From Clostridiales bacterium (GTDB lineage: Bacteria > Bacillota > Clostridia > Christensenellales > Pumilibacteraceae), in the NCBI GenBank assembly GCA_022508445.1, contig JAFLVG010000002.1, positions 124,001 to 188,000 on the forward strand: a stretch of DNA of 64,000 bases, written 5' to 3'. Below, piece after piece: positions 1-9,641 of the stretch; the first letter of the stretch is position 1; each line of letters opens with the position of its first letter. The notes under the pieces are model-generated. The model had not been told where the DNA came from and made no database searches. It worked only from the letters and a program-made list of their open reading frames with translations. Position numbers and translations under genes: made by a program.

Positions 1-47
1 AGGACCTTCGCAGAATTATCGAGGCGTATTTCGGCGGCATGCTGTAA
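1..47 (+). CDS. C-terminal end of an unidentified upstream gene (partial)
   Basis: An open frame enters from the left edge and ends DLRRIIEAYFGGML-stop at position 47, 42 bases before the MoxR gene and in the same direction. There is no terminator in the gap, so it is probably the preceding gene of the same operon. Fourteen residues are too few to identify a family. The call rests only on the frame and the stop position. Confidence 0.4.
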   Translation, partial: DLRRIIEAYFGGML

Positions 48-89
48 ATCTTACTGATTTAGCTTATTACTTTTTTGAGGTATTTTTAA

Positions 90-1235
90 ATGGTTACGGA
101 AAAAGATGTCATGCATTTCAGCGAACAGTGCAAGAAGATATTTGCACAGGTCGAGCGCGACGTTATCGGTCAAAAAGAGGTAGTCGAAGGAACGATTATC
201 GCCATGATAGCAGGTGGTAATGTCTTGCTCGAAGGTGTTCCGGGCGTTGGCAAAACGCGTTTGGTGCGTTCCTTGGGCAGGGTATTCAACCTTCCTTTCT
301 CGCGTATTCAGTTCACTCCCGACTTGATGCCTGCGGACGTCACGGGTACCAATATCGTTGTCAAAGACGCGGCAGGCAATTCGAGCTTTCAGTTCCAGGC
401 CGGTCCCGTTTTCAGCAACATCATTTTGGCTGACGAGATTAACCGTGCAACGCCCAAAACTCAGTCTGCTTTGCTCGAAGCCATGCAAGAGCATACCGTA
501 ACCGTTATGGGTGTTTCCAGAAAACTGAACGAGCCGTTCTTTGTTCTTGCGACTCAAAACCCGATAGAGCAAGACGGTACGTATCCGTTGCCCGAAGCAC
601 AGATGGACCGCTTTATGTTCAAGCTCATCGTCAAGAATCCCAGTCTTGACGAGTTGATGGACATTGTTAATATGACGCAAAAGACAATGGCAGAGGTCGC
701 GGACTCCGTTTGTACAGGCGAAGAGCTTTTGCGCATGCGTGTGACCGCCAATGCAATACCTGTTGCAGAGCCGGTCATGCGTTACGCTATGATGCTTTGT
801 TCGGCCACGCACCCCGACAGCGAATGCGCGTCGGAGACTGCGAAGAAGTACGTGCGTCTCGGCGCCAGCCCTCGTGCCGGCCAAGCGCTCATATCTGCCG
901 CCAAAGTTAAGGCTTTGCTTCAAGGCAGATTTAATGTCGCGTACAGCGATGTCAATGAGCTTGCTTATGCAGTTTTACGCCATCGTATGAAGCTTAATTT
1001 CGAAGCGATTGCCGAGCGTGTTACTCCCGATCAAATCATTGAGCTTATCATAGGTGAGCTGGGTAAAAAATACGATATTTCCACAAGCTATAAGACGTTA
1101 ACCAAAGAACCCGTTGCGACCGACGCCGATTCTGACAGTGTTGTCGAAGACAACGCAGAGTCCGTTGTTGCGGAAGCCGATGTTCAAGAGGAAGACTCCA
1201 AGAAAAAATCCAAGCGGAGAAATGCTAAAAAATAA
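90..1235 (+). CDS. MoxR-family AAA+ ATPase
   Basis: A 381-residue AAA+ ATPase of the MoxR class, which act as chaperone-like factors for VWA-domain partner proteins. Walker A is GVPGVGKT at residues 49-56. Walker B runs through LADEINRA with D115 and E116. The family segment ATQNPIEQDGTYPLPEAQMD follows, ending in the helical lid. The last 45 residues are an acidic stretch followed by a Lys/Arg-rich tail, which is not part of the ATPase core. A weak GAGG Shine-Dalgarno lies about 12 bases before the ATG. The stop overlaps the ATG of the DUF58 gene (TAATG), and two VWA membrane proteins follow. This is the classic MoxR-DUF58-VWA order linked to envelope integrity or metal-dependent protein maturation. 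The physiological substrate cannot be read from the sequence. Confidence 0.93.
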   Translation: MVTEKDVMHFSEQCKKIFAQVERDVIGQKEVVEGTIIAMIAGGNVLLEGVPGVGKTRLVRSLGRVFNLPFSRIQFTPDLMPADVTGTNIVVKDAAGNSSFQFQAGPVFSNIILADEINRATPKTQSALLEAMQEHTVTVMGVSRKLNEPFFVLATQNPIEQDGTYPLPEAQMDRFMFKLIVKNPSLDELMDIVNMTQKTMAEVADSVCTGEELLRMRVTANAIPVAEPVMRYAMMLCSATHPDSECASETAKKYVRLGASPRAGQALISAAKVKALLQGRFNVAYSDVNELAYAVLRHRMKLNFEAIAERVTPDQIIELIIGELGKKYDISTSYKTLTKEPVATDADSDSVVEDNAESVVAEADVQEEDSKKKSKRRNAKK

Positions 1236-2134
1236 TGAAGGTCTCTTACTTAAATGACGACTTTTTCAGTCGGTTAGAGACTTTGGCTTTGAATTTGCGC
1301 ACGGATTTGTCCGGTTTTTTCGGCGGCAAACATCTTGTTCGCACTTACGGTCAAACCGTCGAATTTGCCGATTACCGAGAATACATGCTCGGTGACGATA
1401 TAAGACGTATCGATTGGAACTTATACAGTCGTTTTGAAAAGTATTTTATCAAGTTATTTACTGACGAAAGGCAAATGCATACGCATGTCTATTTGGACTG
1501 CTCTGCTTCGATGAGTAAAGCCAATCCCGAAAAGGCGGCCTATGCCGTAGGCGTTGCCGCGGCGTTGGGGTTTTTGTCCGTACACAATATGGACAAGCTT
1601 TCGTATAGAATTGTTCAAGGCGATAGAGTGCAAGATCCTTTTGGAACAATCGTCGGGAAGAATACATTTTTTAAAGCAGTACGTGACTTGGAAAATCTGG
1701 ATTTCGACGGAGATTCGGATTTACTTTCTGCTATCAAAAGCGATGTCAATATAGGTTCTAACGACGGACTCACTGTTATTATTTCGGATTTCTTTACAGA
1801 GTGCGATTGGAAAAAAGCGGTTGACTATTTACGCTTTAAAAAGCGTCAAGTGTTGTTAGTTCAAGTTCTTTCTCCCGAGGAGATCGATCCCACCTACGAA
1901 GGGCGCGTCAATATGATAGACGCCGAAGCTATGGATATCGCGGATGAGAGAAACATGAAAATGAACATCACACGCAGTATGCGTTTGGCGTATGCGGAAG
2001 CGCTAAAAGAGTTTAGAGACGATATCGGTAGCTTTTGCGCTTCACGTGAAGCGGGTTTTGTATCCGTATCGAGCGATAAGCCTATTGAAAGAGTGCTTTT
2101 CGGTGAATTGCTTAAGGTAGGTATTATGGAATGA
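1235..2134 (+). CDS. DUF58 domain protein (MoxR partner)
   Basis: A 299-residue cytosolic DUF58 protein. The family signature GDDIRRIDWN is near residues 53-62. A VWA-like fold follows with a metal-site (MIDAS) motif of the DxSxS type, LDCSASM, near residue 87. DUF58 proteins are the usual second gene of MoxR operons, and their role is inferred to be client or partner of the ATPase. The start overlaps the moxR stop by one base, and its own stop overlaps the next start as ATGA, so translation is probably coupled across three genes. No membrane segment or signal peptide is present. The function beyond family membership is unknown. Confidence 0.9.
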   Translation: MKVSYLNDDFFSRLETLALNLRTDLSGFFGGKHLVRTYGQTVEFADYREYMLGDDIRRIDWNLYSRFEKYFIKLFTDERQMHTHVYLDCSASMSKANPEKAAYAVGVAAALGFLSVHNMDKLSYRIVQGDRVQDPFGTIVGKNTFFKAVRDLENLDFDGDSDLLSAIKSDVNIGSNDGLTVIISDFFTECDWKKAVDYLRFKKRQVLLVQVLSPEEIDPTYEGRVNMIDAEAMDIADERNMKMNITRSMRLAYAEALKEFRDDIGSFCASREAGFVSVSSDKPIERVLFGELLKVGIME

Positions 2135-4104
2135 GCTTACTCGTGCCTTTGGGATTATTGGGTTTATTGGGATTAGGTCTGCTAATTCTAATTTACATTT
2201 TAAAACCCAATTACCAGCAAAAATTAGTTTCGAGCACTTTCGTTTGGAAGCTAAGCTTGAAATACAGAAAAAAGAAGGTTCCAATCAATAAGATAAGGAA
2301 TATCCTTATTTTAATTTGTCAAATTTTGATTATCCTGTTGTGCGCGTTTATTATGTCGAGTCCCATAATCCCGTCGGAAGTCGATGTGGCAACCGAAAAG
2401 GTCGTGATTATCGACGCTTCTGCGAGTATGCTTGCAAAACACAACGGGAAAACGCGTTTCGAAAGAGCAATAGAAAAAGCCAAAGAACTTTCGTCGGAAG
2501 TTTTGAGTAAAGACGACGGTGTGATTTCTGTTGTGTTGGCAGGCGCCCAGAACGAAATTTTGATTCAGCGCGCAAATGCTTCGCAACGTAACGATGTTGA
2601 CGGAATACTTGATGAGCTGCTTACTATCGATGAGAGCGGTGTTTTGGAATATTGTTCTTTCGGTGTAGGCGATGTCAACGGCGCCGTATCTACTGCTGAA
2701 AATATTGTTTTCGACAACGACAGAGCAGAAGTCGTGCTTTTTACCGGCACTACATATATCGAAAAGAGCGGCATAACAATCGTCAACGTAAGTGAGGCAG
2801 GCGAGTGGAATGCGGCGATTTTAAATTGTACATCGGAACTGATTGACGGCTATTACGTTTTTGAAGTAGAGGTCGCGTCTTACGGCGCCGATCGTGAATT
2901 GACTATAAGCGGCGTTGTGCACGGGGCAAACAGGGAAAAGATAGGCGATGAATATGTTACTCGCGAGGTTTTGCTCTCGTCACAAAGAGATACTTTTGTC
3001 GGCGATAATTCCAAAATCTTGACATTTAATACCGCCGACGAAATCGATCCCGTATATACGTTTGAAGATGTCTATTTCTCGTTGAACGGTAGCGAGGACT
3101 CGTTCTCCTACGACAACTATTTTTATCTTTACAATGGTACTGCGGAATCGCGCACGATAAATGTCGAATATTGCAGTTCGAGACCGAACTCATTTATCCC
3201 TTGGGCATTGTCTGCTGTCAGACTTACATTGTGGAATAAGCGCGATATAAATATAACTCAAATCCGCGATAAGACGCCCGAAATCGAAGGGTATGATTTG
3301 TATATTTTCGAGCATACGATGCCGGAGGATATGCCGCAAGACGGTGTTGTTGTACTCATCAATCCCGACAAAGTGCCGAGAGGTTTAGACGTTACAATGG
3401 ATTTCGCAAGACCGGTTAAAGGTGAGTTTTGGATGGCGCCCGGCGTTTCTCATCCCATAACTCAATACTTGGATTTGACCGAGATCTATGTGAGCAAATA
3501 CACGCGCGTATTGGACTATGACGATTCGTTTGTTCCAATACTCTATGGTGGCAGCGATCCTGTCATGCTGGCAAAGAACGAGGCTGATTCCAAAGTCGTA
3601 ATACTCTCGTTCAGCCTTAATTTTTCATCTTTGCCTGCAAGCATACATTTAGCAACGATGTTCAGAAATATTTTCGATTACTATATGCCTGTGACTGTCA
3701 CCGGCACAGGAAGCTCGTCGATTTTGTCGTCAAGAAACGTTTATGATGTCAATGAGGAGATCGTCCTTCGCGCGAGAGGCCCGCAACTCGACTTAATTGG
3801 CGGCGGATTGGAATTATCTTTTAAAACACCCCCTGGCGCTTCCGAAATCATCAAAATGTCGCGTAGCGGAACTTATACCGTAACGCAAGAGCTCATTTCT
3901 GGCGTGATTATTTCAGATAACTTTTTTGTACAGATTCCCAAAAATGAGAGCTATATTACGAAAGAAGTCGATATATTTGTAACGCGCGTAGAGAAAAAAT
4001 CAAAAGAAATGGCCCTTGATGATTTGATAGTTTATTTTGCGGCCGTTATGATTTTGTTGATGGTTGCGGAATGGTGGTTGCATTCCCGTGAGTTAAAGGT
4101 GTAA
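2131..4104 (+). CDS. Membrane-anchored VWA protein, BatA-like N-terminus
   Basis: A 657-residue membrane protein. A hydrophobic helix near residues 5-25 and a second near 58-78 form the N-terminal BatA-type anchor, with the basic segment KYRKKK between them. The VWA domain starts with the intact MIDAS motif IIDASASM at about residues 92-99. A long mostly beta extracytoplasmic region follows, and a C-terminal helix near 630-650 returns the chain to the membrane. This topology places the domain between the membrane anchors outside the cell. It sits between DUF58 and a second VWA protein, so it is probably part of a surface complex serviced by the MoxR ATPase. The ligand is unknown. Confidence 0.87.
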   Translation: MSLLVPLGLLGLLGLGLLILIYILKPNYQQKLVSSTFVWKLSLKYRKKKVPINKIRNILILICQILIILLCAFIMSSPIIPSEVDVATEKVVIIDASASMLAKHNGKTRFERAIEKAKELSSEVLSKDDGVISVVLAGAQNEILIQRANASQRNDVDGILDELLTIDESGVLEYCSFGVGDVNGAVSTAENIVFDNDRAEVVLFTGTTYIEKSGITIVNVSEAGEWNAAILNCTSELIDGYYVFEVEVASYGADRELTISGVVHGANREKIGDEYVTREVLLSSQRDTFVGDNSKILTFNTADEIDPVYTFEDVYFSLNGSEDSFSYDNYFYLYNGTAESRTINVEYCSSRPNSFIPWALSAVRLTLWNKRDINITQIRDKTPEIEGYDLYIFEHTMPEDMPQDGVVVLINPDKVPRGLDVTMDFARPVKGEFWMAPGVSHPITQYLDLTEIYVSKYTRVLDYDDSFVPILYGGSDPVMLAKNEADSKVVILSFSLNFSSLPASIHLATMFRNIFDYYMPVTVTGTGSSSILSSRNVYDVNEEIVLRARGPQLDLIGGGLELSFKTPPGASEIIKMSRSGTYTVTQELISGVIISDNFFVQIPKNESYITKEVDIFVTRVEKKSKEMALDDLIVYFAAVMILLMVAEWWLHSRELKV

Positions 4105-4116
4105 CGGAGTACTACG

Positions 4117-6867
4117 ATGTCAAATTTTACAATACATTATGAATATGATTGGCAGCCGTGGCTTCTGTTGCTCATAATACCTCTATTGTTCCTTGCGTTG
4201 TGGCCGCATTTCCGCGTAGCAAAGAAGTACCGCCGCACAAGAAACCGCATTGTTTCGCTTGTTTTACACTGCGTTATTTTGGTATTGTCGGTATGGGTTC
4301 TGTCCGGCCTTACGTTTGGATACGACGTAAAAAATGACGAAAACGAGATACTGTTGCTTGTAGACGTTTCTCACAGTTCGAGAGAATCCGATGCCGATAA
4401 AGACGCTTTTGTCAAGTCGGTCATAGATTTCAGCGACTCCAATTATAAGGTTGGTGTTGTTACATTCGGATACGATCAGGTGTATGCTGCGCCATTTTCT
4501 TATGACGGCGACAAGGTCTATAATCAATATTTGAACGCTAAATTACCCGACATTTCGGCAACTGATATCGAGGGCGCTCTTACATACGCGCGTTCGCTTT
4601 TGAAATATCCCGAAACATCTAAAATAGTCTTGATAAGCGACGGTATTGAAACCGACGGATCTGCTATGTCTGTAATAAGAGGTATTGCCGCCGACGGTGT
4701 GCATGTCGATACCAAATATTTCCACGAATCGCCGCGAGACGAAATCGAAATAGTAGGCGTCGATTTACCAGATTATACGATTGTTGTTAATGATACTTTC
4801 AATGTTAGCATCAATTTGAGCAGCTCCTTTGCAGGCACTGCAACCGTCAGGATGTACGATAACGGCGAATTGGCCGCTACTACTGAAGCTGTTTTCGATA
4901 TCGGCAAAAAGAATGTTGCATTGCAGTATGCGTTTACTCGTGAGGGTATGCATATTCTCAAATTTGAAATAGTAGCCGATGGCGACAACCTTACCGAGAA
5001 CAATTGTTATACGTCTTACATCTATCTCGAAACATTCGATAAAATTCTCGTGTTTGAAAGAAATGCCGGAGAATCCGATAAATTGTGTGAGATTTTAAAG
5101 GAGTCCGGATATACGATAAATGTAGTCAATATTCTTGATACGGCTACCGTGCCGTCTTCTCTTGCCGAGCTGTGTGCATACGACGAAATCATCATGATGA
5201 ATATTGCCAATGCTGATATGCCGGAAGGTTTTGACGAACTATTGCACTCATACGTCTATTATTCCGGCGGTGGTATGTTTACAGTCGGCGGTAATAAAAT
5301 AGATGTGGACGGCAAAGAAACGGCCAATGCTTATAATCGTGATGATATGATCAACACGACTTATCAGAGAATGTTGCCCGTGCAGGCTATCGACTATACG
5401 CCGCCGCTCGGTCTTGTAATTATCATAGACCGTTCCGGCAGTATGTCCTTGACTGACTCATCCGGTAAATCTCGACTCGATGCCGCTAAAGAAGGTGCTT
5501 ATGCATGCTTGGATGTTTTGAGCGAGCGCGATTACTGCGGTGTTATTTCACTCGAAACCGATTTCGAGAGCGTTATCGATATTACGCAAGCAACTCAAAA
5601 GTCGCGCATAAGGGAAGCTATCGATAAGATCACATTGGGTGGCGGAACTAAATTTTCGCAAGCTATCATTGCGGCCGGCGAAAATTTGAAAATTTTGCAG
5701 AATGTGGAAAGACGCCACATTATTCTTATCACAGACGGACAGCCCGGTGAAAACAAAGATTTATATGAACAGGCTGTTATCAATAATTTTAATGCCAATA
5801 TCACGTTGTCTATTGTCGGAATAGGTATCAATGAGGGAACTACGACCGCTATCAACATGACGCATTTGGCAACGGATCTCGGCGGCGGAGTTTTCTATCC
5901 GGTTGTCGATTTGGATACTCTCAGAAACGTTCTTCGTGACGATTTGACAATGGATTCGATTCAACAATATGTTCCGACTAAATTTTCGCCTACAATCAGA
6001 TCGCATACCGCCGCTGTTGCGGGTATCACAGAGAAGTTTCCCGAACTCGGAGGCTTTTACGGAACAAGACTTAAATCGGACGCTACACAGGTATTGATAG
6101 GTGGTTACTATCCGGAGGGAAGCGAAGTTCCTGCTTATGCTGTTCCTATTTATGCTCAATGGAAATACGGCGCAGGCAATGTAGGCAGCTTTATGTGCGA
6201 CTTAAAAGGTACCGATGATTCATGGTCGCAAGAATTTATGCAGAGCGACGTAGGTATCTTGTTTATAAATAACGTAATAAGGGTGTTGTTCCCGTCAAGA
6301 AATATTCGTCCGACAGATATTAGGTTGGAGCTAAAAGAACAAAATTACCGAACGCAAATGAGTATTTTCACAACACTCGCGAGCGATGAAAAAATCGATG
6401 TTACGCTATTTAGAGTTTCGGATGACGGAGAGGATGAGATAGTCGAGCAATCATTTACTGCCGGAGCAAAAGAGGATTACAGTCGTGTAACGCTCACTAC
6501 GACGGACGCCGGCGTATACAGAATTTTGGTACAAAAGAAGAATTCGTCGGGTGATATTATATCTTCGGCATCTTTGTATAAGACATTCTCATATTCGGCA
6601 GAGTATGACGTGTTTATTGATGAGATAGAATGTCAAGAGCTTTTAGCGGCATTGGCAACATATGGTAAGGGCAATGAGATTGATGGAGCAAGCGAGGTGT
6701 TTATCGACTTCTTTGATAAGCTTCATAAAGTTATAGATCCGCGCTTGGCGATGATTATAATAGCGTTGATATTGTTCTTAATTGATATCGCCGTTCGCAA
6801 GTTTAAGTTCAAATGGCCTCATGAGCTTATTCGTGAGTATCGAAACAAAAAGAACTCCCGTCAATAA
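4117..6867 (+). CDS. Large membrane protein with two VWA domains
   Basis: A 916-residue protein with two N-terminal hydrophobic helices (about residues 13-30 and 43-65) and a C-terminal helix near 870-893 followed by a basic tail. It carries two separate VWA domains. The first begins LLVDVSHSS near residue 80 and the second IIIDRSGSMS near residue 430; both fit the DxSxS metal-site pattern. Between them is a segment resembling the glutamine-amidotransferase-like fold seen in this family, with the sequence YYSGGGMFTVGG near residue 390. It starts 12 bases after the preceding gene, with CGGAG before the ATG. Known relatives are surface proteins of MoxR operons. Whether both VWA sites bind metal or ligand cannot be told from the sequence. 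Confidence 0.85.
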   Translation: MSNFTIHYEYDWQPWLLLLIIPLLFLALWPHFRVAKKYRRTRNRIVSLVLHCVILVLSVWVLSGLTFGYDVKNDENEILLLVDVSHSSRESDADKDAFVKSVIDFSDSNYKVGVVTFGYDQVYAAPFSYDGDKVYNQYLNAKLPDISATDIEGALTYARSLLKYPETSKIVLISDGIETDGSAMSVIRGIAADGVHVDTKYFHESPRDEIEIVGVDLPDYTIVVNDTFNVSINLSSSFAGTATVRMYDNGELAATTEAVFDIGKKNVALQYAFTREGMHILKFEIVADGDNLTENNCYTSYIYLETFDKILVFERNAGESDKLCEILKESGYTINVVNILDTATVPSSLAELCAYDEIIMMNIANADMPEGFDELLHSYVYYSGGGMFTVGGNKIDVDGKETANAYNRDDMINTTYQRMLPVQAIDYTPPLGLVIIIDRSGSMSLTDSSGKSRLDAAKEGAYACLDVLSERDYCGVISLETDFESVIDITQATQKSRIREAIDKITLGGGTKFSQAIIAAGENLKILQNVERRHIILITDGQPGENKDLYEQAVINNFNANITLSIVGIGINEGTTTAINMTHLATDLGGGVFYPVVDLDTLRNVLRDDLTMDSIQQYVPTKFSPTIRSHTAAVAGITEKFPELGGFYGTRLKSDATQVLIGGYYPEGSEVPAYAVPIYAQWKYGAGNVGSFMCDLKGTDDSWSQEFMQSDVGILFINNVIRVLFPSRNIRPTDIRLELKEQNYRTQMSIFTTLASDEKIDVTLFRVSDDGEDEIVEQSFTAGAKEDYSRVTLTTTDAGVYRILVQKKNSSGDIISSASLYKTFSYSAEYDVFIDEIECQELLAALATYGKGNEIDGASEVFIDFFDKLHKVIDPRLAMIIIALILFLIDIAVRKFKFKWPHELIREYRNKKNSRQ

Positions 6868-6904
6868 CTTCCGTGCTAAATGTTGCTGTCGTAATGGAGA
6901 TACT

Positions 6905-9622
6905 ATGAAAAAGAAACTTTGTTTATTATTAATAATTTGTTTTGTAATATTGAGCTTTGGAGTTTTTGTGGCATGCTCCGGCGCGCCGGCGCTTTCAAGA
7001 CCTACCAATCTCAGTATAAACGATAACTACACGCTCTCGTGGGATGGTGTTGCCAACTCACGCGGCTATGTAGTCAATGTCGCCGGTAAAAATAATGTTG
7101 TTCGTCGTAATTCTTTTTCGCTTTCCGATTTGGATCCTGGCGACTATACCGTCAAGGTAAAGGCGCGCGGGGACGGCGAATCATACAGCGATTCGGCGTG
7201 GAGTGTGATTAAGTTCACTAAATTTTATGAAAACGGATTACGGTACAGCCTTATTAACGGCGATACCGCTTACGAGATAACCGGTGCTGGCAGTGCGTCA
7301 GGCAACATTGTGGTTGATGAAATTTACCGCGGCAAGCCCGTTGTCAGAATAGCCGAAAGGGCATTCTACAACAATGCTACTTTGACCGGATTAACATTGC
7401 CGGCTTCTATTACGGAAATTGCCACGCGCGCATTTTATAATTGCACATATCTTGAAAACATAGTGCTCGCCGAGGGCCTTACTGTAATAGGCGATTATGC
7501 TTTCCAGAGTTGCAGGAACTTGACGACGTTAACTATTCCGAACACTGTTAAAAAAATAGGCGAAAGTGCATTCGGCTATTGCCGTAATTTAAAGACGATT
7601 GAACTTGGCAATGGCATTACAGAGATTTCAAGCAACATGTTTGCCGGTTGCAATAGCTTGGAAACCGTAGAGCTTCCCACCAGCGTTACTAATATCGCCG
7701 AAGAGGCGTTCTATAATTGCACATCTCTGAAAAAACTTGTTTTAAATGACGGCGTTGTAAACATTTCACAGCAGGCCTTTTTCGGATGCTCGGCTCTTAA
7801 TGAAATAAGTTTCGGAAGACGCCTCAAAACAATAGGAATTGGAGCCTTTCGCAACTGCGGTTTGCTTGCGAATGTTAAATTCCCGGATAGCTTGATTAAA
7901 ATTTCCGATTATGCTTACTATAATTGCCCAAATCTCGAAAATGTTGATTTCGGCAGCAATCTTTCGGAGATTGGTTACGGTGTATTTAACGGCTCTAAAC
8001 TTTGGAGCGATAGTGAATCTGATATCGTTATTGTTGACGGCTGGGTTGTCGGATCAAAGGTCAGCCAACATGACGCTTTGGTTATACCGGACGGAACGGT
8101 AGGCATAGCTAACAATGTGTTTTACAGCTATAAGGGAATTACCGGAATAGATTTACCCGAAAGTTTAAAATATATCGGAAACAGCTCGTTTGCTAACTGT
8201 GATAATGTGCTAACGGTAAATATAGGCGATAACGTGGTCTTGATAAACGACAACGCTTTCATGTATTGCGACATACTTACATCGGTGTCAATCGGTGAGT
8301 CGGTGCAAGTAATAGGCAACTTTGCTTTTCTTGGATGTCCCAGATTGAGCATAGTTAATATTCCGGAAAGCGTACAAAGGATAGGTACTTATGCGTTTAA
8401 AGATACTGCATTATGGAAAAACTCGACCAACATCGTATATGTCGACAATTGGGTAGTCGGATGCAATTCCGATAGCGCGTCGTATTATACGATTCAAGAA
8501 GGTACCGTAGGTATAAGTGATTATGCGTTCTACACATCACGCGCTCTCGGCGTCACAGTGCCTAATTCCGTTAAGCTAATGGGGCGGTGCGCGTTTTACA
8601 AATGCTCGGAGTTGTCGACGGTTACTTTTCCTGAAGACTGCGAGATTGACGCTATTGACGATTACACGTTCTTTCAATGTATAAGCCTGCAAAGTGTTAC
8701 TCTGCCGAACAAAATCAAATACATCGGCAAATATGCGTTTTATCAGTGTGAGCGGTTGACGGAGATAAGCATCCCCGATAGTGTGACTATGATTGCTCCG
8801 TACGCATTCTATAACTGTTCAAGAATGGAAAGTGCCACTATCGGTTCCGGAGTTGTTGAAATAGGCGATAAAGCTTTCTATAACTGCTCTTCGCTTCTCA
8901 ATCTCGTTATACCGAACAGCGTAAAGACAATCGGCGGCAGCGCATTCAAAAACTGTTCTTCTTTGGAAACGTTGGTGTTGGGCGAGGGATTGTCCGTAAT
9001 CAGCGACAACATGTTTGCCAATTGCTCCGCGCTTACAGAGCTCACTATTCCGAACAATATAGGCGTCATCGGCGAATATGCTTTTTACAGATGCACAAAC
9101 ATACAAAAACTGACTTTAAGTGAAACACTTTCAACAATAGGCAGGTATGCTTTTTCGGGCTGTTCAAGCTTACAAATAGTGGCTATCCCCGATAGCGTTA
9201 TGTCGGTTGGTAATTGCGCATTCAAAAGTTGTACATCCTTGAAATCCGTCGCAATCGGTAGCAGTATTACGTTTATCGGTAGCCACGCTTTTTACGGCGA
9301 TAACTATATGACGATATATTGCGAAGCACTTGAAACATTCAAGCGTTGGGAGTCACGTTGGAATTCGTCATACCGTCCCGTTGTTTGGGGTAGCGTTCTT
9401 TCCGCGGATAAGAGCTATGTAGTGTCGTTTACCAAACAAGAATCGTCGATAGGCAATCCGAACGCCAAGAACGGCATATCCGCACCGACGCGAGCAGGAT
9501 ACACGTTCATGGGCTGGTCGCGCACGAGCGGCGGAAGCAATGTGGATTTTACTGCCGAAGAAATCGTATCCGTGCCTAACGGGACTACGCTCTACGCCGT
9601 ATGGGCGGCTGGCGCCAATTGA
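6905..9622 (+). CDS. BspA-like leucine-rich-repeat lipoprotein
   Basis: A 905-residue predicted surface lipoprotein. The start was set at the ATG that begins MKKKLC, because a signal peptide follows directly with a lipobox-like FVAC at Cys24 (Phe at -3 is atypical), and because an earlier in-frame start would overlap the VWA gene. A fibronectin-III-like segment spans about residues 28-95. Dozens of LRR_5 (BspA/TpLRR) repeats of about 23 residues follow, recurring as 'AFYNCTSLKKLVL' and 'IPNSVKTIG' types. The last 65 residues form an InlB/Listeria-Bacteroides-type repeat with AGYTFMGWS and TLYAVW. BspA-type proteins bind host or neighbour-cell surfaces. The 37-base gap to the upstream VWA gene suggests the same operon. 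Confidence 0.88.
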   Translation: MKKKLCLLLIICFVILSFGVFVACSGAPALSRPTNLSINDNYTLSWDGVANSRGYVVNVAGKNNVVRRNSFSLSDLDPGDYTVKVKARGDGESYSDSAWSVIKFTKFYENGLRYSLINGDTAYEITGAGSASGNIVVDEIYRGKPVVRIAERAFYNNATLTGLTLPASITEIATRAFYNCTYLENIVLAEGLTVIGDYAFQSCRNLTTLTIPNTVKKIGESAFGYCRNLKTIELGNGITEISSNMFAGCNSLETVELPTSVTNIAEEAFYNCTSLKKLVLNDGVVNISQQAFFGCSALNEISFGRRLKTIGIGAFRNCGLLANVKFPDSLIKISDYAYYNCPNLENVDFGSNLSEIGYGVFNGSKLWSDSESDIVIVDGWVVGSKVSQHDALVIPDGTVGIANNVFYSYKGITGIDLPESLKYIGNSSFANCDNVLTVNIGDNVVLINDNAFMYCDILTSVSIGESVQVIGNFAFLGCPRLSIVNIPESVQRIGTYAFKDTALWKNSTNIVYVDNWVVGCNSDSASYYTIQEGTVGISDYAFYTSRALGVTVPNSVKLMGRCAFYKCSELSTVTFPEDCEIDAIDDYTFFQCISLQSVTLPNKIKYIGKYAFYQCERLTEISIPDSVTMIAPYAFYNCSRMESATIGSGVVEIGDKAFYNCSSLLNLVIPNSVKTIGGSAFKNCSSLETLVLGEGLSVISDNMFANCSALTELTIPNNIGVIGEYAFYRCTNIQKLTLSETLSTIGRYAFSGCSSLQIVAIPDSVMSVGNCAFKSCTSLKSVAIGSSITFIGSHAFYGDNYMTIYCEALETFKRWESRWNSSYRPVVWGSVLSADKSYVVSFTKQESSIGNPNAKNGISAPTRAGYTFMGWSRTSGGSNVDFTAEEIVSVPNGTTLYAVWAAGAN

Positions 9623-9641
9623 TTTTAAGTAAATTGGATTT

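Noticed and set aside
6782-6904. Longer N-terminus for the BspA-like protein
   Set aside because: It would overlap the VWA gene by 86 bases and bury the signal peptide; the ATG at 6905 begins a proper lipoprotein signal.
7380-9290. DNA tandem repeats inside the LRR gene
   Set aside because: The repeat is at the protein level (about 23 residues). The DNA copies have diverged too far to count as a DNA repeat.
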